This document shows positions 12,401 through 26,713 of a stretch of DNA of 64,000 nt, in pieces. Source of the DNA: Baylisascaris procyonis (Eukaryota > Nematoda > Chromadorea > Rhabditida > Ascarididae); the NCBI GenBank assembly GCA_037389465.1, contig JAZARR010000088.1:806001-870000 (forward strand), in the 5' to 3' direction. Position numbers and translations under genes: made by a program. The notes beneath the pieces were generated by a model. That model was not told where the DNA came from and ran no database searches. It worked only from the letters and a program-made list of their open reading frames with translations. Numbering within the stretch: position 1 is the stretch's first letter; each line of letters starts with the position of its first letter.

Positions 12401-14844
12401 TCTAGGTAAACGACGATCACCTTTAATCCAAACTGCAACCAACAACGCCAATTTTTCAAAGATTCGGTACGATTAGTATCAAAATTGAGTTTCTTGAAGG
12501 ATATACAAGAGAAGCGATGAATATAGGTGCAGAATGTTGTTACTGCTAAATGAGATAGGCAGAGGGTTGTATATTTCAAAAATTGGTACTCCATAGGACA
12601 TTCTCGTTATTTCAACACATTCTCAGCCCATCTTAAATAAACTCCAAAAAGAAGAAACGTATGAGCATACGAGACAATTGACACAGCCCGCAATCACGCA
12701 TCTATCACTTCTGCGGTTCGGATATCAATTGCAAACCAGAGTGGAAAGTGGCACTATTTTGGATGGATCATAGAAGCTTAAAACATTGTGAACAACAATA
12801 AAACGATATGGAGGTTCTATTATCGAAGCTTGAACATGCAAAGAGAATCATTCTAACTATACACCAATGAGCCCTAAAAAAGGTATTTTCCACTCCGATT
12901 ACAATCTGATAGTAAAAAATATAATGCTAGATTGTGTACTCTAAAAATAAAAACTCATAAAATGCACAATATCAGAAGTTTGCATCGACGATGCTAATAC
13001 GTAGAACCAATAAATGAAGCCAAGGAACGAACAATAAACTGATATAAACACTGGCTCGCATTTGGATATACAGCTGTAATAATAGAATGATCTATGTAAG
13101 GCATTATTGAAATAAGCATGAACGCCGGCCCAAAAACATATTAGCCTATTGTATTAGCACAAGGCACTCTCATTGATCGCAAAGAAATATTTCTATAGTC
13201 GTAATTCCATCGTCGAATCTTTTAGCAATCTATATCATGGACTGAGCCGTTGAAGTCAACGGATCTCATCACCGGTGAACGCGCATGTGTGAGACGAGTC
13301 CAATTCGGGATAAGCATGTCCTGTTGCACCTATCGCAGATAAACCGTACTCCTTGATCAGGCCCACTTGTGCCCAATAGTCACTACAAATCACTACAAAA
13401 AAAGCAATCTATATACAGTAATTGGATTCCATCAACTTAGAGGCATTTTCTAAACGAGCGCAACTGTAGTGATACAGCACATTATTGAGACCAAGAAAGA
13501 AACGATGAAAGAAACCTGGCGCATCAGTTAATTATAGTGTAGTCACCTATATAACCCCATGTACCCTTAATGAAATGTGCTTTCTACTGTAAATGAAACC
13601 GGCTCATGCTACCACAATAAAACATAGCCTCGGCAAAACTTAATAATATGCTGATAATGGGATAACGATAGGGAGAGAGACGGAGAGGGGAGAGAGGGAG
13701 ACAGAGAACGAGAAAGAGAACATGTGCGCGCAAATAGCATAAGGCCTGCTTTGTGTCCCACTTTAATCGGTCTGCTTTCATCAAGTCCACTTTTTGGTGA
13801 TTCGTGTTCGTTTTCAAATCGAATCTAATAGCCTTTCACTGTGCAAAATAACAACAAAAGAAGTTTCCTATACTATACACCGCAATCAGCCATTTTTAAA
13901 AGGAAGGAAATCCCCTCTTCTCTTGTGCAAAGCAATGCCCACTGCTATTCGACCGATGAAACACAAATGAACAACGCGAATAGCAATGAATCAATTCACC
14001 AGATGGGAGGCAGCTGTATAATTTCAACGATCTATACAACACAGCCGAAGAGCAAAAAGTGAAACCTGCAATAATAACCAAAATCCATCAAACGCACTCA
14101 AAGTGAACAATCTCTAACAACATATCCTCAACTACTCAACCATTAATGAACCCTCTTACAGTTGTTTGCTGCTTTCTCTTAATATCGATTTCAGATACAT
14201 TTAATCTCGTGAAAAATAACAAACATGAGAAAAACCTCTGACAACAACCATTTTTCTCACTCCTCGCTCAACTTACCTCTTTGCAATCACTTATCCATTT
14301 TCAAGTCATCTCGAAGTGATCCCATATCGTTCATCCTAACTGCCAACCACCGACAGCCTTGACTATCACTGACCGTAGTTAACTCAAAATTCCCACAATC
14401 CCTTTCTATTCGCTACCGTCATTCCATCATCGTGTGCTCAGCAAATTTAATTCCACCTTACAATATGTTTCAATTAGTAGAGAATCTCAACAAACAACGT
14501 AAAAACCAAATAAACAAACAATTTCAACACTGCTAGACAAAGCGAATTGAGATTAGCTGTCAGCCCCAGATGTAGCTGCTTTACTCCCTTCACCTGAGTG
14601 GCAGTTTCCTTCACTATTTCAGTTCCTCCTCACTGACAGCACTTAGGATTGACTGCTTCCACCATGCTATCGATTTTGTGAAGTACTGCCTATTATGGCT
14701 TACTCACATGTCGAAACAGCACAAAATCATGAGTAGCCAAATTTCATTCAAAGAAAATATGCCATGCCCAGCAAGTTCTCAAAATTTTTATCTTCACTGA
14801 CACTAAAAATTATACACTCACGCCAATGAACAATGTGAATTATG

Positions 14845-17800
14845 TCAGGATGAATTCTGTAAAAGTTTTGTCGTATCAGCAGATGACTGACGACTGTGAG
14901 TTGGCGTCGGTCGCCGAAAAAATCGCCCACCTGAGGACGGACTTTTTGGCAGCGAAGAATTCACCGCTAGAGCTAATAAAACCAGCAGCGCACCGAATAA
15001 GAAAGGCGGTCCTGGTATCAACTGCTGAAAAAACCCAATGTATAATAAGTCGCACTTCAGTCAGTGACCAGAACTTTCCAGGTGCAACATTCAAAAAGCT
15101 ATTCTAACGGCTCAAAGGGATAACTGCAATAAATCCAGGTTAATTTGTTCGTCTCTGCTCATAATAAGACATTTTATTACTTAAATCAGAGACTGTTTAA
15201 TCACTACCAGCAGTTGACGGTGTTTTTGCTTCCCCAAAGCGTTCGTGATCCGTATCAGTAATCCCTAAGTAAGAGGATCAACATTCAGATCGGCCAAACT
15301 AGTGAAGTAAAAAATTACACTTCTTACACCAATCACTGCCATTACCCTGTCAATCCACAACTAAGCAAACTACTAACTTAGCTAAACGATTCGTATGAGA
15401 AACAAAAAGCGTTCCCGCATCAACCAATCAACGAATAAGCAGTGGCTAATGGCAATTTGAGAAAACGAATTCCGATCGAAATAATGAGAAAAAAACAGAA
15501 ACGAATGAATTTCCTTCCTCTCAGCATAACCATTTGCATAACAGAAAACAAGTCATTTACCCAATTAAACGTCGGTCGATCAGTCGACGTAACATTTCTT
15601 CGTGGTGATATGACCGAAATGGTTTGTGGTCGGATCCTTGGCGCAGGAAATTGTGCGATACCCACGTGCCCTGTTTCATCGCTGTCGATGTTAAGATCCA
15701 TATCGAACTGATAGAATATAAATCCAAAGAGTGCAGGACCGAGACCTAAAAACCACAGTGGAAGCATTCCCTTCATATCACTAGTGAGCTCATGTTTAGG
15801 AAAAGTACAGCGTAAAAGTACACCATTAATTACACCGTATTATTACTAAATATGAATATCTTCAAAAACAACCTACGGAGCTCAACGATCAATCCTTACT
15901 CCAAAGTGGCTACACTGTCATTATTTTCCATCTTTAGCCCCATTAAAACACTTCACCTTTCCCTCTAACCATGCTACACTTTTTCAGATCCCCCAGTACT
16001 GAAAGCAACACTAGACGACACTTGCAAAAACACAACAAACCTTGACATAGTCCTCGAATACCGGTAACGACACCCTGTACAGTGCCCTGTTTATCGCGAT
16101 CACTTTGGATGCTGACAAAAGCGCTTATCGACGGGTAAGTGAGCTGGCTCATAGCTGCTAGCAAGCCCGCTGCCCACATCATCCAATATTTCGTTCCCAA
16201 TCCATACCTAAAACACTGCTGAAGTAGTCTCCCTACAATGAAATTCCACTGCTCCCAAACCTTAGTGAATATCTTTCTGTTCATACTAGATGTACCCTTA
16301 CACTTAACTGCAACAATCGATGAAACAAAGATTACTCACAGTTAAAGACGGGAAAACGTAACATAATGCTGAAGCTACTAAACGCCAGCATCCATCCCAC
16401 TAACGACTGCTGCAATCGACTTTGATGCAAAAGAGTCGCTTAATAAGCACTCACGCAGCATGAACTATCAGCAAAGCCCAGCAAGTCAACGAAAGGAGGT
16501 GGTCATCGCGATGATCACTCAATTTATAACGTCCCGCCCCATCGGTGTTTCAGGCATACTTTGTTTTTAAAGCAGCGCAGTAAAACTATGAGTATTCAGT
16601 GTTCCTTGAATGTATGCACATCGTGTTTGATCAAGCAACCCTTATGATATGGACAATTAATAAAAAATTTCACATTGCAGTTCTACTGCTTTAATTGACG
16701 ATGTGCACGACATTTCGTTGACAATGATCTATAGTTTGCTTTCATGATCTTTTACTACACTAATGTGATCATCAAAAAATTCAACATCAGAGGACATCCC
16801 AACATGACGCTAGAACAAATCAGTGACCGTATAATATGAACTGCAAGCGAGTTTGATCTTAGGAGAGCCAAAAAAGCGCTTACAAAAGTTTACATTTACT
16901 CAAAGTAGATCATGAAAAATTTCCAAACATTTCAAATGATGAAAATAAAGCGTCGCACAAAGTAAAAAACAAAAACTCACCACGTCAACTGTGCGCACTG
17001 GAAGCATAGACCAAGAGTTATTGTATGTTTAGTACCGATAGCATGTGTTAGTAAAAGAAGAACACCCGTCTGAGCAACCACTGACAATATACCCACCAAA
17101 CCTTTAAATAATCTTTCTGAAGAATAAAACTACTTGCTCTCGGACGAGATCCATTCCCAACAGTAATAAAGCCATAAGGCTATTCTTTGATAGCAAACAC
17201 ACTGATCCATGTATTGCAGTGAAAACATGAACTGAGGATCGTCAACAAACGCGTTTTTAATGGGAAGCAATTCGCTTGAGACGACGAATGCAATAGTTGT
17301 GAGACGCCAATTATGCTTTCTACATTAATGTTGCGCAGTATCACTGAAATCTTTGCAAAAAAACAAAACAATACACAGTTTGTTAAATGAATACAGTTCA
17401 TTTATAAGTGTTCTTTTTTGCCCCCAAAGTATAAATGCATTCACTAGTTAAAATTTTTTTAAGTGTTATATGAGGCAATCTCTCACAACATTAAGCCAAA
17501 ACTCCAAGCAGATTTCATCAGATTTAAGATGCTAACCACTACATTCAAGCAAGTCTAAAACTGCTAGAAAACATCGAGTATCGTATCTCGTCGAATAAAA
17601 AACCCAGGGTTTCTACTTCTTGCGATACTCAAGAAGGGGTACCTTCAAGCAAGCACCATTCAAACAGTTGTAAGTTTTTGTCCTCTCCTCGGTTCTCACC
17701 TGCCATTTTATCTATAAACGTTTTTAAACGCAATATATGCGCCTAATAAAACATTAAACTAAATGGAGTTGACTGTGTGGTCTTGATGCTTTTAAGTGGC

Positions 17801-20800
17801 AATTTATCCCACCTTTGAATGAAGACGAGGTTTCCTATGAGAGGACCGTTACTAAGAGGATTTCACGTTTCACAAATAGCGTCATCACGTTCTCGAAACA
17901 GAATTTGAATCAACGGGATCTAAGCCTATACCAATGCAATTCCATCAACGATAGTGAGCACTTTTATCTTCAAACACCCCATTCTCAACTATGACGTCGA
18001 TGAAATGCATTTAAAAATCAGTAAACGCTAAACTGTCCCTTAATCTAAAAGCTCGTTTTAGGAGATCTGTTCTACAGCAATTAAATATCCCAGAAATTCA
18101 TCTACATTCGAACTAATCAAGAAAACATGCAAAGGGTTCTACTGCTTCCACTCTCATTACATCGGTGCCGTAATACAAAAAGCTGCCAGATAATCTTAGC
18201 TTTTTAGCTTAATTATGAGAGGGTTCGTAAGCTGAAGCAGCAGGATGTAATCATCAAATCAGCTCATATGCACCGCTCTCATAAGATCATCGGCCTCTTG
18301 GGCTGCCTACGTCAGTTGTGTTTACTTTTCTGGCATACTTTCAACCAAATGAAGAAAAACCACTTTGAGAACAGCCTCAGACTAGACTAGCTCCTTTTGT
18401 CTCGTTGTACCGATATCTTAGATCATGGACAATGCAGGACAATATAAAAGAACAAGTGCTTAGAAAAACCAACCAATAAATGCTGCTACTGCTTCTGGAG
18501 TGAAGCCAACAACCAGTTTAAGGTAAACGAAGAAACAAGAGAACTGTCCAGCTTCCGGTAGATAGCTTAGAAAGACAACCGCAGCTAACTGCATCACCAT
18601 CCCATCCTCCCAAACGATCCGAAGAGTTGCAAATGGATCGGCCGAGTGCCATGATACTGAATCAAGAGAATGTCGCAGATGCATCGGCAGACTTTCAGGC
18701 ACTGCTACTAGAATGAAGAGCACGTCAAGAGCCGCCACCGCTGTTGCCTATAATGAAATAACTCACCAATTGATGGGAAACATAACAATATTCAATATTT
18801 AACTTATCTTGCATGATGTGCAGGATAAGTTTATAATTTTGCAACCAAATAACAACACCTACTTCATAGCCCAACAAAAATTTCCATAATTTACACTTTC
18901 TAACAATTTCATTCTTCATAAATTTTCTAGCACGAAAGCTCCAGTAATGGGAGATCCACTGAAACGCATCCAAGCAAGAGAAAAACCAACCAGCGGAGCC
19001 CTTCTGCGAATCAAGTACCTTTACCCTTCCACCATCATACTAATCGCATCAGCCGCCATCGTAACAAAGTAAGCAGAATGAACCGGAATGAAAAGTTTGC
19101 TTAAGTCAGTAACGGACTTGACTGAAAGCAATGACTCCGCTTGAGAGCAAAACTCAGCGGATTCCACTTAAACGTTTCACCCAAAGTGACCCGCAAATTA
19201 CGAACTAATGCAAGGTGAGAAATGTCCCACAAAACAACGTGTTTTTAACGAAGCGAATGAATATGGTTTTAAAAAAATAATGCTTGCAAGAAAATCCTGC
19301 TGAAAATTGACATATTTTCCCATAACAGCGACGTCGCCTGGATCGAATATGTATTAATATTTTCATTCCAGTGATCTCAAGAGACAAAATGAAACTAAAT
19401 CAGCACCTACCACATTTCAGAGCACACATTAGTTACGAGGCTACCATTAATCACAGCTGAAATTGGGGCTAACCAAAAGAACAACAGCCTCGTCGCCCCA
19501 TGCTTCGGATATCCATGCTCCCAGTGCCGGTGATGTTACCAACGATGCAGCAAAAGTCGCCGATACTAGTCCATAAGCAGCCGACCGGTCACTCTTCTCG
19601 GTAATATCGGCCACATAGGCCAAAACTACACTGAATGTTACCGAGAATAGACCACTGATTGAAAATAGTGCAAAGTACCACCTGAAACACTGAAATCATA
19701 ATCGCAACAATTCAGCACACGGCAATTGCAAGGATCTGAAGCAATAATCACGCAAATGGTAAAATATCGATAAAAATATTTTGTATTTGAACAAGATGTG
19801 ATGTTGATCAGCAAGAATCTGCAGCGTCTAAAACAACACTTAAAATGAAATATAAACGATTGCTTTCGAGGCTAAACTTTCGGCTTAACAAATTTCAGGC
19901 GTTCAAATCACCTCTAAATACATAATCGTAGCCCAACAACCGTCTCAGCAACGAGTTATTTTACCAACATCAATTCTTACTCACAGTCACACATTGCAAT
20001 GATATATACCTCTATTAAACGATCTCAGCATCATGCATGTAGTTCTTTGTACAGCAGAAGCTTGGATGCACCACGACTGTAAAAAGGCGCAATTACGAGT
20101 AGCCACAATGAGCCAGCACAACTAACAGTGATAAACTAGATAGCAGCAAGCTTATCTCAACATATACTCCTCACAGCACATACTGTTGACTAAGAGTGTT
20201 CTCAGACACCGCAGTCAGGTATACTAAAAATGCTGCCTACAAAGAAGGCCTCAAGAAGTGCAAAAGAAAAGCAAACCAGGGACTGATCTTCAGGCACGGT
20301 ATGGGCATGCAAGTGCAGAACACGGTGAGCAGGAGGAAAGACTTGCGACCCCACGTATCTGAGAGTGCGCCCACGAGAGGAGCGCTTAGGAATGACAAGA
20401 ATCCTTTAACTCCCAATATCATTCCATTCATCAGGAATTTGTTGGCCGGAAATGTATCCGCCAATACCTGCAACGAACGAAAAAAGAATCTGGGCTGGGA
20501 TATAACAAATAGTGGAAGCAGCATGGGAAGAGGGATTGGGAAGATAGTTTGAGAGCGACGAAAACGGTTTCTTGGTTACCACATAAGATACGCACACCCC
20601 CTTAAGTTCCCTCCAATGTCGCGTTCTTCGGGACCCTTCTTGCCCAATGACAATGCTTCAAACAAAATTTTTTCTGTCAGAAGAAAGTGCTGAAGCAACT
20701 CACATCGACGATATAAGCTCGCATAGTAGCCTTTGCTCACAACAGGTCCCTGCCATAGTTGGCGTTCTCAAAGAAGAGAGTCCCTTTTATCTAAGCGAAA

Positions 20801-21614
20801 TGTTCAATATTACTGACTGGGAGATGTTAGAACGGGTATATAATGAAGATAAGATCAGGCGGTGGCAAATAAGTGAAGTAAGAGCTCACTGGTTGTTGGA
20901 CCCATCCCCCCTCCCTTTTTTTCTCATCTTCCTCAACACTTTGCGTTGCTGCGCATAAATTAGTAGATGGAATCCACGATGCTCTTCCCTATCCAAATAA
21001 ACGTTAGCCTTTCCCTCTTTGCTCTATTATTGCAACAAATAGCGAAACCCCAATTTGTGATCAATCAATAAAAAAAGAGCGCATAGACACATCCTATAAG
21101 TGCAGTAAAATCATCTAAACTGCCGATGAAATCAACATTATCAACGATCGATTTCTGCCCGCAAATGCTGAACTTTTTCAATTCGTTAAAAATGTACAAA
21201 ACGAGTTTTGCAAACGCATCACAATACCAATAAAAAACTAGACAACACAATTTGCCTCGTCGCTCTTGCCAATATCGGACGAAAACGTTTCGCAACACGC
21301 CATATAGCAGCAGCAATTAACGTAGACACGAATCGTCGAATAATTTATGGCTATTGCGTGATCGTCACAGCACTTCCTTTACAGACCGTCATTTCAGATG
21401 ACACTCACCCATAATGGACGGCTAACAAACATAAACAATTATAGCAACTAACATTGATGACTGGAACTGTAAGGAGGCCCCAGGCAAAATATTCGAGAAA
21501 TATGACAATCAATGCATGATGGACACTTGCATCGCCAAAACCCATGCCGTCACGAGACTGTCGCCCCCGTCGCCCGAATAACAACGACCCCAGCGAACGG
21601 CCCTTGCGCACCAT
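14845..21614 (-). CDS. MFSD14: MFSD14/HIAT1-type major facilitator transporter, complete, eight exons
   Basis: Exons: 21453–21614, 20277–20467, 19474–19681, 18474–18747, 16981–17101, 16041–16207, 15561–15745, 14845–15024. Phases match at all seven introns, giving 495 aa; human HIAT1 is about 490. Landmarks: LEYFAWGLLTVPVIN (TM1), FLMNGMILGVKGFLSF, the MFS motif SDTWGRKSFLLLT after TM2, AYVADITEKSDRSAAYGLVS, FILVAVPESLP, VFLSYLPEAGQFS, YWMMWAAGLLAAMS, VTGIRGLCQG, GLGPALFGFIFY and IPGPPFLFGALLV in the last exon. The family is an orphan solute carrier group of intracellular membranes with tetracycline-transporter ancestry; the substrate is not established. The start follows no acceptor and sits in a GC-rich stretch, with a basic 24-residue cytosolic N-terminus. 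Confidence 0.95.
20679..20878 (+). other. Exon-like open stretch inside MFSD14 intron 1, opposite strand
   Basis: On the plus strand an acceptor (TTTTTTCTGTCAG) is followed by an open frame of about 66 codons ending at a GTAAGA donor near 20878. The peptide (with SPFYLSEMFNITDWEMLERV) has a coding-like composition. I found no partner exons and recognise no family. It could belong to a nested gene, be a relic, or be chance. Confidence 0.25.
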
Positions 21615-24334
21615 TCGCCCCTCCTCCTTAAAGCAAACTCGTTATTATTATTTTTTTAGAAAAAAATTCAGCATCAGTCCATTTAAATAGAAACAGTGCA
21701 ATGAAACTTGCTAATATCTACGCACATCTCTCATAAAATGCCGTTTTATATACCCAACTACTCACAACTTACGTACTACAAGCGAGAAAATATTTCCTCA
21801 CATATAATATCATCGGCAGATGTATTGACGGTTTGAATGCATCAATTTATTAGCCCTCTCTATGCAACAATAAACTATGAATGCATTGAAGATAAAAATG
21901 AATTTTAACAACCGAAGAGGGGAACATTCGGGAAATATAGACATGGTGAAAAAACATTAAATCTCAGCAATGAAAATGAAAACGAATAAGAAAATACAGA
22001 AAGTCAAAAAAAAGGGAATAAAATCGATCGAATAAAATTGAATTTGCAAATATTGAAGTGAGAAGAGCAAATAATGATTTTAATATAGAAGGATGGACGG
22101 CAAACGATGGAAAACATCCGCTGAAGAGGATATCCCAAAATTATTAAATACGATTCCACTATATTGGTTTAACCTTTCTATAATGCTAAAAGGTGAAAGA
22201 AGAGGAGGAATAGGTGGGATTAAGAACTTGAATTATGCATCTGTTAGTAGAGAAACAGATGAAAGACATCAGTGCGACAGTGATAACGCATGTTTGAGTT
22301 GCAATTGAAAGATAACTTCCGATGAGCTTTTTAGATGCACAATTTATCTACGAGAATGGCTTAACGTGATGGACGATAAAAAAGAGATATTCGATATGAT
22401 GCGATATGCCAACAACAGTGATGAACAGTGAACATAAAAACAAGTGGCAAATCTAAACTTCACCTATTTAATTCACTCCAACAGAATTTGGGTAACTCAT
22501 ATAAACCTAGACGACTAGTTGAACCAAGAAATATAGGTAGATAGCTGTATAGAACACTAAAATTGGCTCTAATTTACTCAATGAATAAGTGACAATGATG
22601 ACCCATCCAATGACGAAAGCATATGCCCCCAATCATATAATATGAAATCTTTAAAATTTTACGGCAGCATTATCAGAGAAGCCTTTCTCATATAAAAAAA
22701 TTATTCAAATGAAACGTTACAACGAAATGTTCGTTTATCCGTTAAACTTGGAGGAAAGCAAACTTATGGATGAGAAGGTACGGACAAATTCGATTGCAAA
22801 CAAATCAAATACGCTACCCTCAGAAGGGTGGAATATATCTGAGTAGCAATAAAACGGATGCAAATTGCAAATGAAAATGTAATAAAGAACTGCAATCCTA
22901 TGCAATATTATTGCAGTGAACTGCGCGCATTCATTGCGATGGTCATCGTGTAACAGCGGCGGGTTGCAGAATCTGCAGAAATACTATGATTCACTCGGAT
23001 GGAGCAAAGAAAATGCGATTCTCATAGGCCACAGAACGAGTAGCACAAATGCAGTCACGCAGTTTGCATATATCCATGCAGAGGAAAAGAATCCTTTCAT
23101 CAGAATCTTTTTTTTTTTTTGGAACAATCCATCGAATATCAAATAAATGAGTAGCGAAGATTATGCTAAAGGTAAATTGTTGCACCACGAGTTTAATCGT
23201 TTCGATAATTTCCTCCCAAATATATATTACTCCCCGTTTAAGTTCGAAAATTACAACCCAACATACCTATATTTAGCAGCAATAAAGTGATATTACCCAA
23301 TACCGAGCGGATAATTCAACGCCAACTCAATGGATCAGTGGAACTGTCTTAGGCAGTGGAAAACATAGTTACCAACAGATATGCGCTATATCGAACTATC
23401 CATCAAATTTGTTGAGATGATCGCCAGATTACAACTGTGATGTTCAATAATAACGACACAGCACGTCTCATAAAAAAATGACTGATAAGTCTATAAGGAT
23501 CTTTATAAATGTGGAGTTGTGTAAATCACATACTTTTCACTCATCATTATAAACCAACTATACGAATAATTGGTGCACTTCATTAAGTAATAAAACCACA
23601 TCTAGCAAACCAGATAGCCGGATATGGAGAGCTGAATTTTGCACTTGTGGGTGATGAAAAAAGGTAGCAGTACCATTCTCATTGCCTCCTCACTGGAAAT
23701 ACACATACTTTTACCTCTTCCCTTAACAATACTATATGAGCATTTTGGATTTCCTATATTCCCCTACAACAATACAGCTTCCTTAACAATAGAGCCCAAC
23801 CGGAAATTCCAGTTTTCAAATATCTTTATATCCTCCTCAGGCTTTATAGAAGCACTTTTTGACATCGTCTGATCCGGATGACACCACTTTCCAAAATTTT
23901 ATTTTATCATTTCTTTTTATGCTAATGGAAGATGATGACCTTGATTCCCGCAGAGGGCAGAATTCAAAATGGAAGACCTAAGGAAATTCGTTGAAGTGTG
24001 CTCCATTTTGTGACAAAAAAAATTTTAAAGCAATGAAGTTTCAGGCTTCCGCTCACCCCTTCACACTAACTTGGTGGTGGGAGACGTTCTCATCAAAACT
24101 ATTGACCTTTCAAAAGAGATCTTTTTGGAATTACCAAGTCTCGAAACATTCTCACACAATATTTAAGAATGAAGGAAAAATTTCAACGAAATGGTGACCA
24201 ACAATATCTAATGGCCGCCGAATCACTAAAGGAATATAACGTTTTTTCTACCTCCATCCCTAACCACCTTATTAAGATGAGATGACCACAACTAAAAAAA
24301 AATTCGCTTTCTTAAGCTTTCAAAGCAACGAACT
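21615..24334. other. Intergenic region upstream of MFSD14
   Basis: About 2.7 kb of AT-rich sequence between the MFSD14 start and the next candidate gene on the same strand. It must hold the MFSD14 promoter, but I see no distinct element. Short open frames (for example 22093–22308, 22916–23146) look random. Confidence 0.5.
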
Positions 24335-24969
24335 CTAAAAAACACCTCTAGTCGATTCGATCCGACACCTCTGAAAGATGGGCAATCGGTTATACCAGAA
24401 ACCCTCGAAATCTTTACATATGTCTTCACCTACATAACCGACATCCTGCAAAACGAACAAGAAGAGCATTTTGAAATGCAACTGATGGACTTATCGCCCA
24501 TAAATGTAGACACATTCTACAACGTTTACGCTCTTCGGCTAAGTAAAATGAACGTTGTGAAATCCATAGGTACACATGAAGAGTAAAGTACCGTCACACT
24601 AACCAAAAGACTGCTAACCTTTCGAGGAACCTTCTCAGCTGGAAAGTCGGCGGCGCGAAGACGTTCGCTCGAGTTTTGTGTTGTCACTCTTTCGTGGATG
24701 TAAATATCGGATGTAGCTACAGCAACATCCGATGAGATCATAACAGAAGAACGTAAGAAACACAATGCACGTGCACCGTTGTGCCACGGCGAACAGTGAG
24801 CACCAACATGAATATACCGACGCCGAGTGTGTTCCTTTAAAACCAGCTCACACAACCTTACCTATAACCTGGTGGCTCTTCCAGGCTCACTCGCCGATCC
24901 TCGCCTCTCTCCACTGCCACAGTTCGTCCTTGTGATACCACCCAACTGCTATCGAATAAGTTGCCAACA
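24335..24969 (-). CDS. Unrecognised gene, candidate 3' three exons
   Basis: Three minus-strand stretches with good splice sites join in phase. 24869–24969 follows a TTTTTTGCAG acceptor and encodes VGNLFDSSWVVSQGRTVAVE and on; it ends at a GTTATA donor, or at a stronger GTAAGG donor at 24862 in another phase. 24619–24716 includes IHERVTTQNSSERLRAADFP. 24335–24445 follows GTTTTGCAG and includes VGYVGEDICKDFEGFWYNRL before a TAG. Codon content is GC-richer than the surroundings and lacks the Ile/Lys/Asn bias of random frames here. I recognise no domain. The upstream part is not resolved, and the last exon is the weakest. Confidence 0.35.
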
Positions 24970-26713
24970 CTGCAAAAAGTTCATTAAACGATGAAATGAC
25001 AGAATCGCTACCGTACAACGAGCTGCGAACATAAGAAGCCTTCCACTTGGAAAGGAGATAGTGCAAAACGAAAGCACAATTGTCACCTTTTCAGATTTCG
25101 CAATATTTGCGTAACGAAAGGTGCGATTTGTATGACTGATTGACGTTGATCCGAGGGGAGTATAAATTCATCGATGTTTACGCCATTAAAGATACCAAAA
25201 TAGTTTGGGAAGTGATAAGTTGCAATGGGAACAGCCCAAAATCTGTAACGATATGTTCTTTCGTCGCCAGCTCGACGTCTTTAAAGGACCGAATCCTACT
25301 AGTCTTTTTTTTTTGGGGGGGGGGGGTGTGTGATGGGGGTTACTGATTAAGAGTGGGTAATGGACGTGTTTTATCACCGCTGCTTAGTGTCGTTTGGAAA
25401 CTGCTAAAATTAATGCGATGAGGTGAACGGCGATGAAAGAAGTGACAACACAAAGGAACTAATGTGACACACAGAATTTGAAGATGAACTCGATTTCCAT
25501 GAAAGCGTTTAAATTCGATTTCGGTATATGTGGGCGCATGGTGATCGGTTCCATAGGCTTTAAGGCGCAGCTGCTGCTACTTCCTTCTCTACTAGCAGCT
25601 GAAGTCACCGCTTTCTGAAGCAGGCTTAACACCAGCATTGTCAACATGCTGCGATGAGAAAATTCTCTATGCAAAAATAGGCCTGAAAGTGGTATCCATG
25701 TTCCATCATAAACCACAAGAAGCAGAAGATTATGCACATAACGATGAACAGCAATATAAGATCACTGCTGCAACTTGTTGAATACAACGATACGATTGAA
25801 ACTGCGAGATGAATTGATTGGCGAACAACTCGTATTCCGATAGACGTTTCCCGAACAGTTTTGAAACGCTTTCTGAATAATATATGCAGATTTTAAAGAC
25901 ATCATAAGCAAATCCTCCTTACATAAATACTGCATCATCACCGGAAACTAACTACTTACTAACGCCACACAAGATGCAAAACTTTAGAGACTATCAACGC
26001 CAAGCATCAATTATAACTAACCAATAATGTCCTTGGAGATGGCGAACCAAACGGAAATGTGTTTTCCTTCGAAGTAATCCATATAACTTATATAAATGGA
26101 ACACTTCTCAAATGTGAATTGAAAAGACAGAGATTCATACGACATTATATAACACTTCTGTTGCTTAAAGTAGCATCACATGAGCGATTTATGAAACCTT
26201 CGTACAAATGGGCTTTCTACAGCACACTCCTTCATAATATTTGCATGCGCGAGTTCACTTCAAATAACGCATAAAAATGACGTCACTAATAACATCGCAT
26301 AATTTCTTTTGTTTCTTTTGCCTGGAAGAAGCAAACCTGACCGTTATTCGATGTGCGACTTGGTATTAAGCGCTATGAAGACAATCATATTGGCTCCGTC
26401 AAGGTACGGGAGTGATTGAGCCGAAGTCGAATTTTTGGAAGCTCCTCAAAGTGAGGGGCAATATAACGTAGCAGACAGCAAGGCATGTTTGACACAGCCT
26501 GGCAATGTTGGTTTATTGGCTAAACTGCTTCGTTTTTCGATGCGCGACGCGAGCGTGAGTGCTACGGTGACAGTTCCTTCCTTCAGACAACGCATTACGG
26601 CGTTTGCATGGGTTGCTCGCGGCATAATTTTTCGCAAATTCCTCTGTGGAGAAGCACGAGAAGTATGCAGTCATCGGGTTTCCTCGGTGAAATTTGGCGA
26701 TGTTCCTTACTGA
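24970..26713 (-). other. Region with unassembled exon-like stretches
   Basis: Minus-strand stretches near 25188–25306 (KDVELATKEHIVTDFGLFPL), 25445–25590 (two overlapping plausible frames) and 25690–25790 (a hydrophobic run, LILLFIVMCIIFCFLWFMM) could be exons of the 24335–24969 gene or another one, but their phases do not connect. 26435–26700 is unusually GC-rich and open on both strands. Nothing here is called as a gene. Confidence 0.25.
25305..25326 (+). repeat. T10–G12 homopolymer junction
   Basis: A run of ten T followed directly by twelve G on the plus strand. It makes the acceptor of the neighbouring minus-strand exon candidate hard to judge. Confidence 0.9.

Larger units (their letters stand above)
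8556..14844. other. Intergenic region, NOL6 to MFSD14
   Basis: About 6.3 kb between the NOL6 start and the MFSD14 stop, both minus-strand genes. It holds poly-G at 8854–8864, a TA microsatellite at 9390–9493, C-rich runs at 9816–9828 and 9930–9955, and a purine tract near 13670–13715. Open frames such as 12316–12594 lack splice context and family resemblance, so no gene is called. Confidence 0.55.

Noticed and set aside
12316..12594. 92-codon minus-strand open frame
   Set aside because: No recognisable motif, no splice context and a composition typical of random AT-rich frames.
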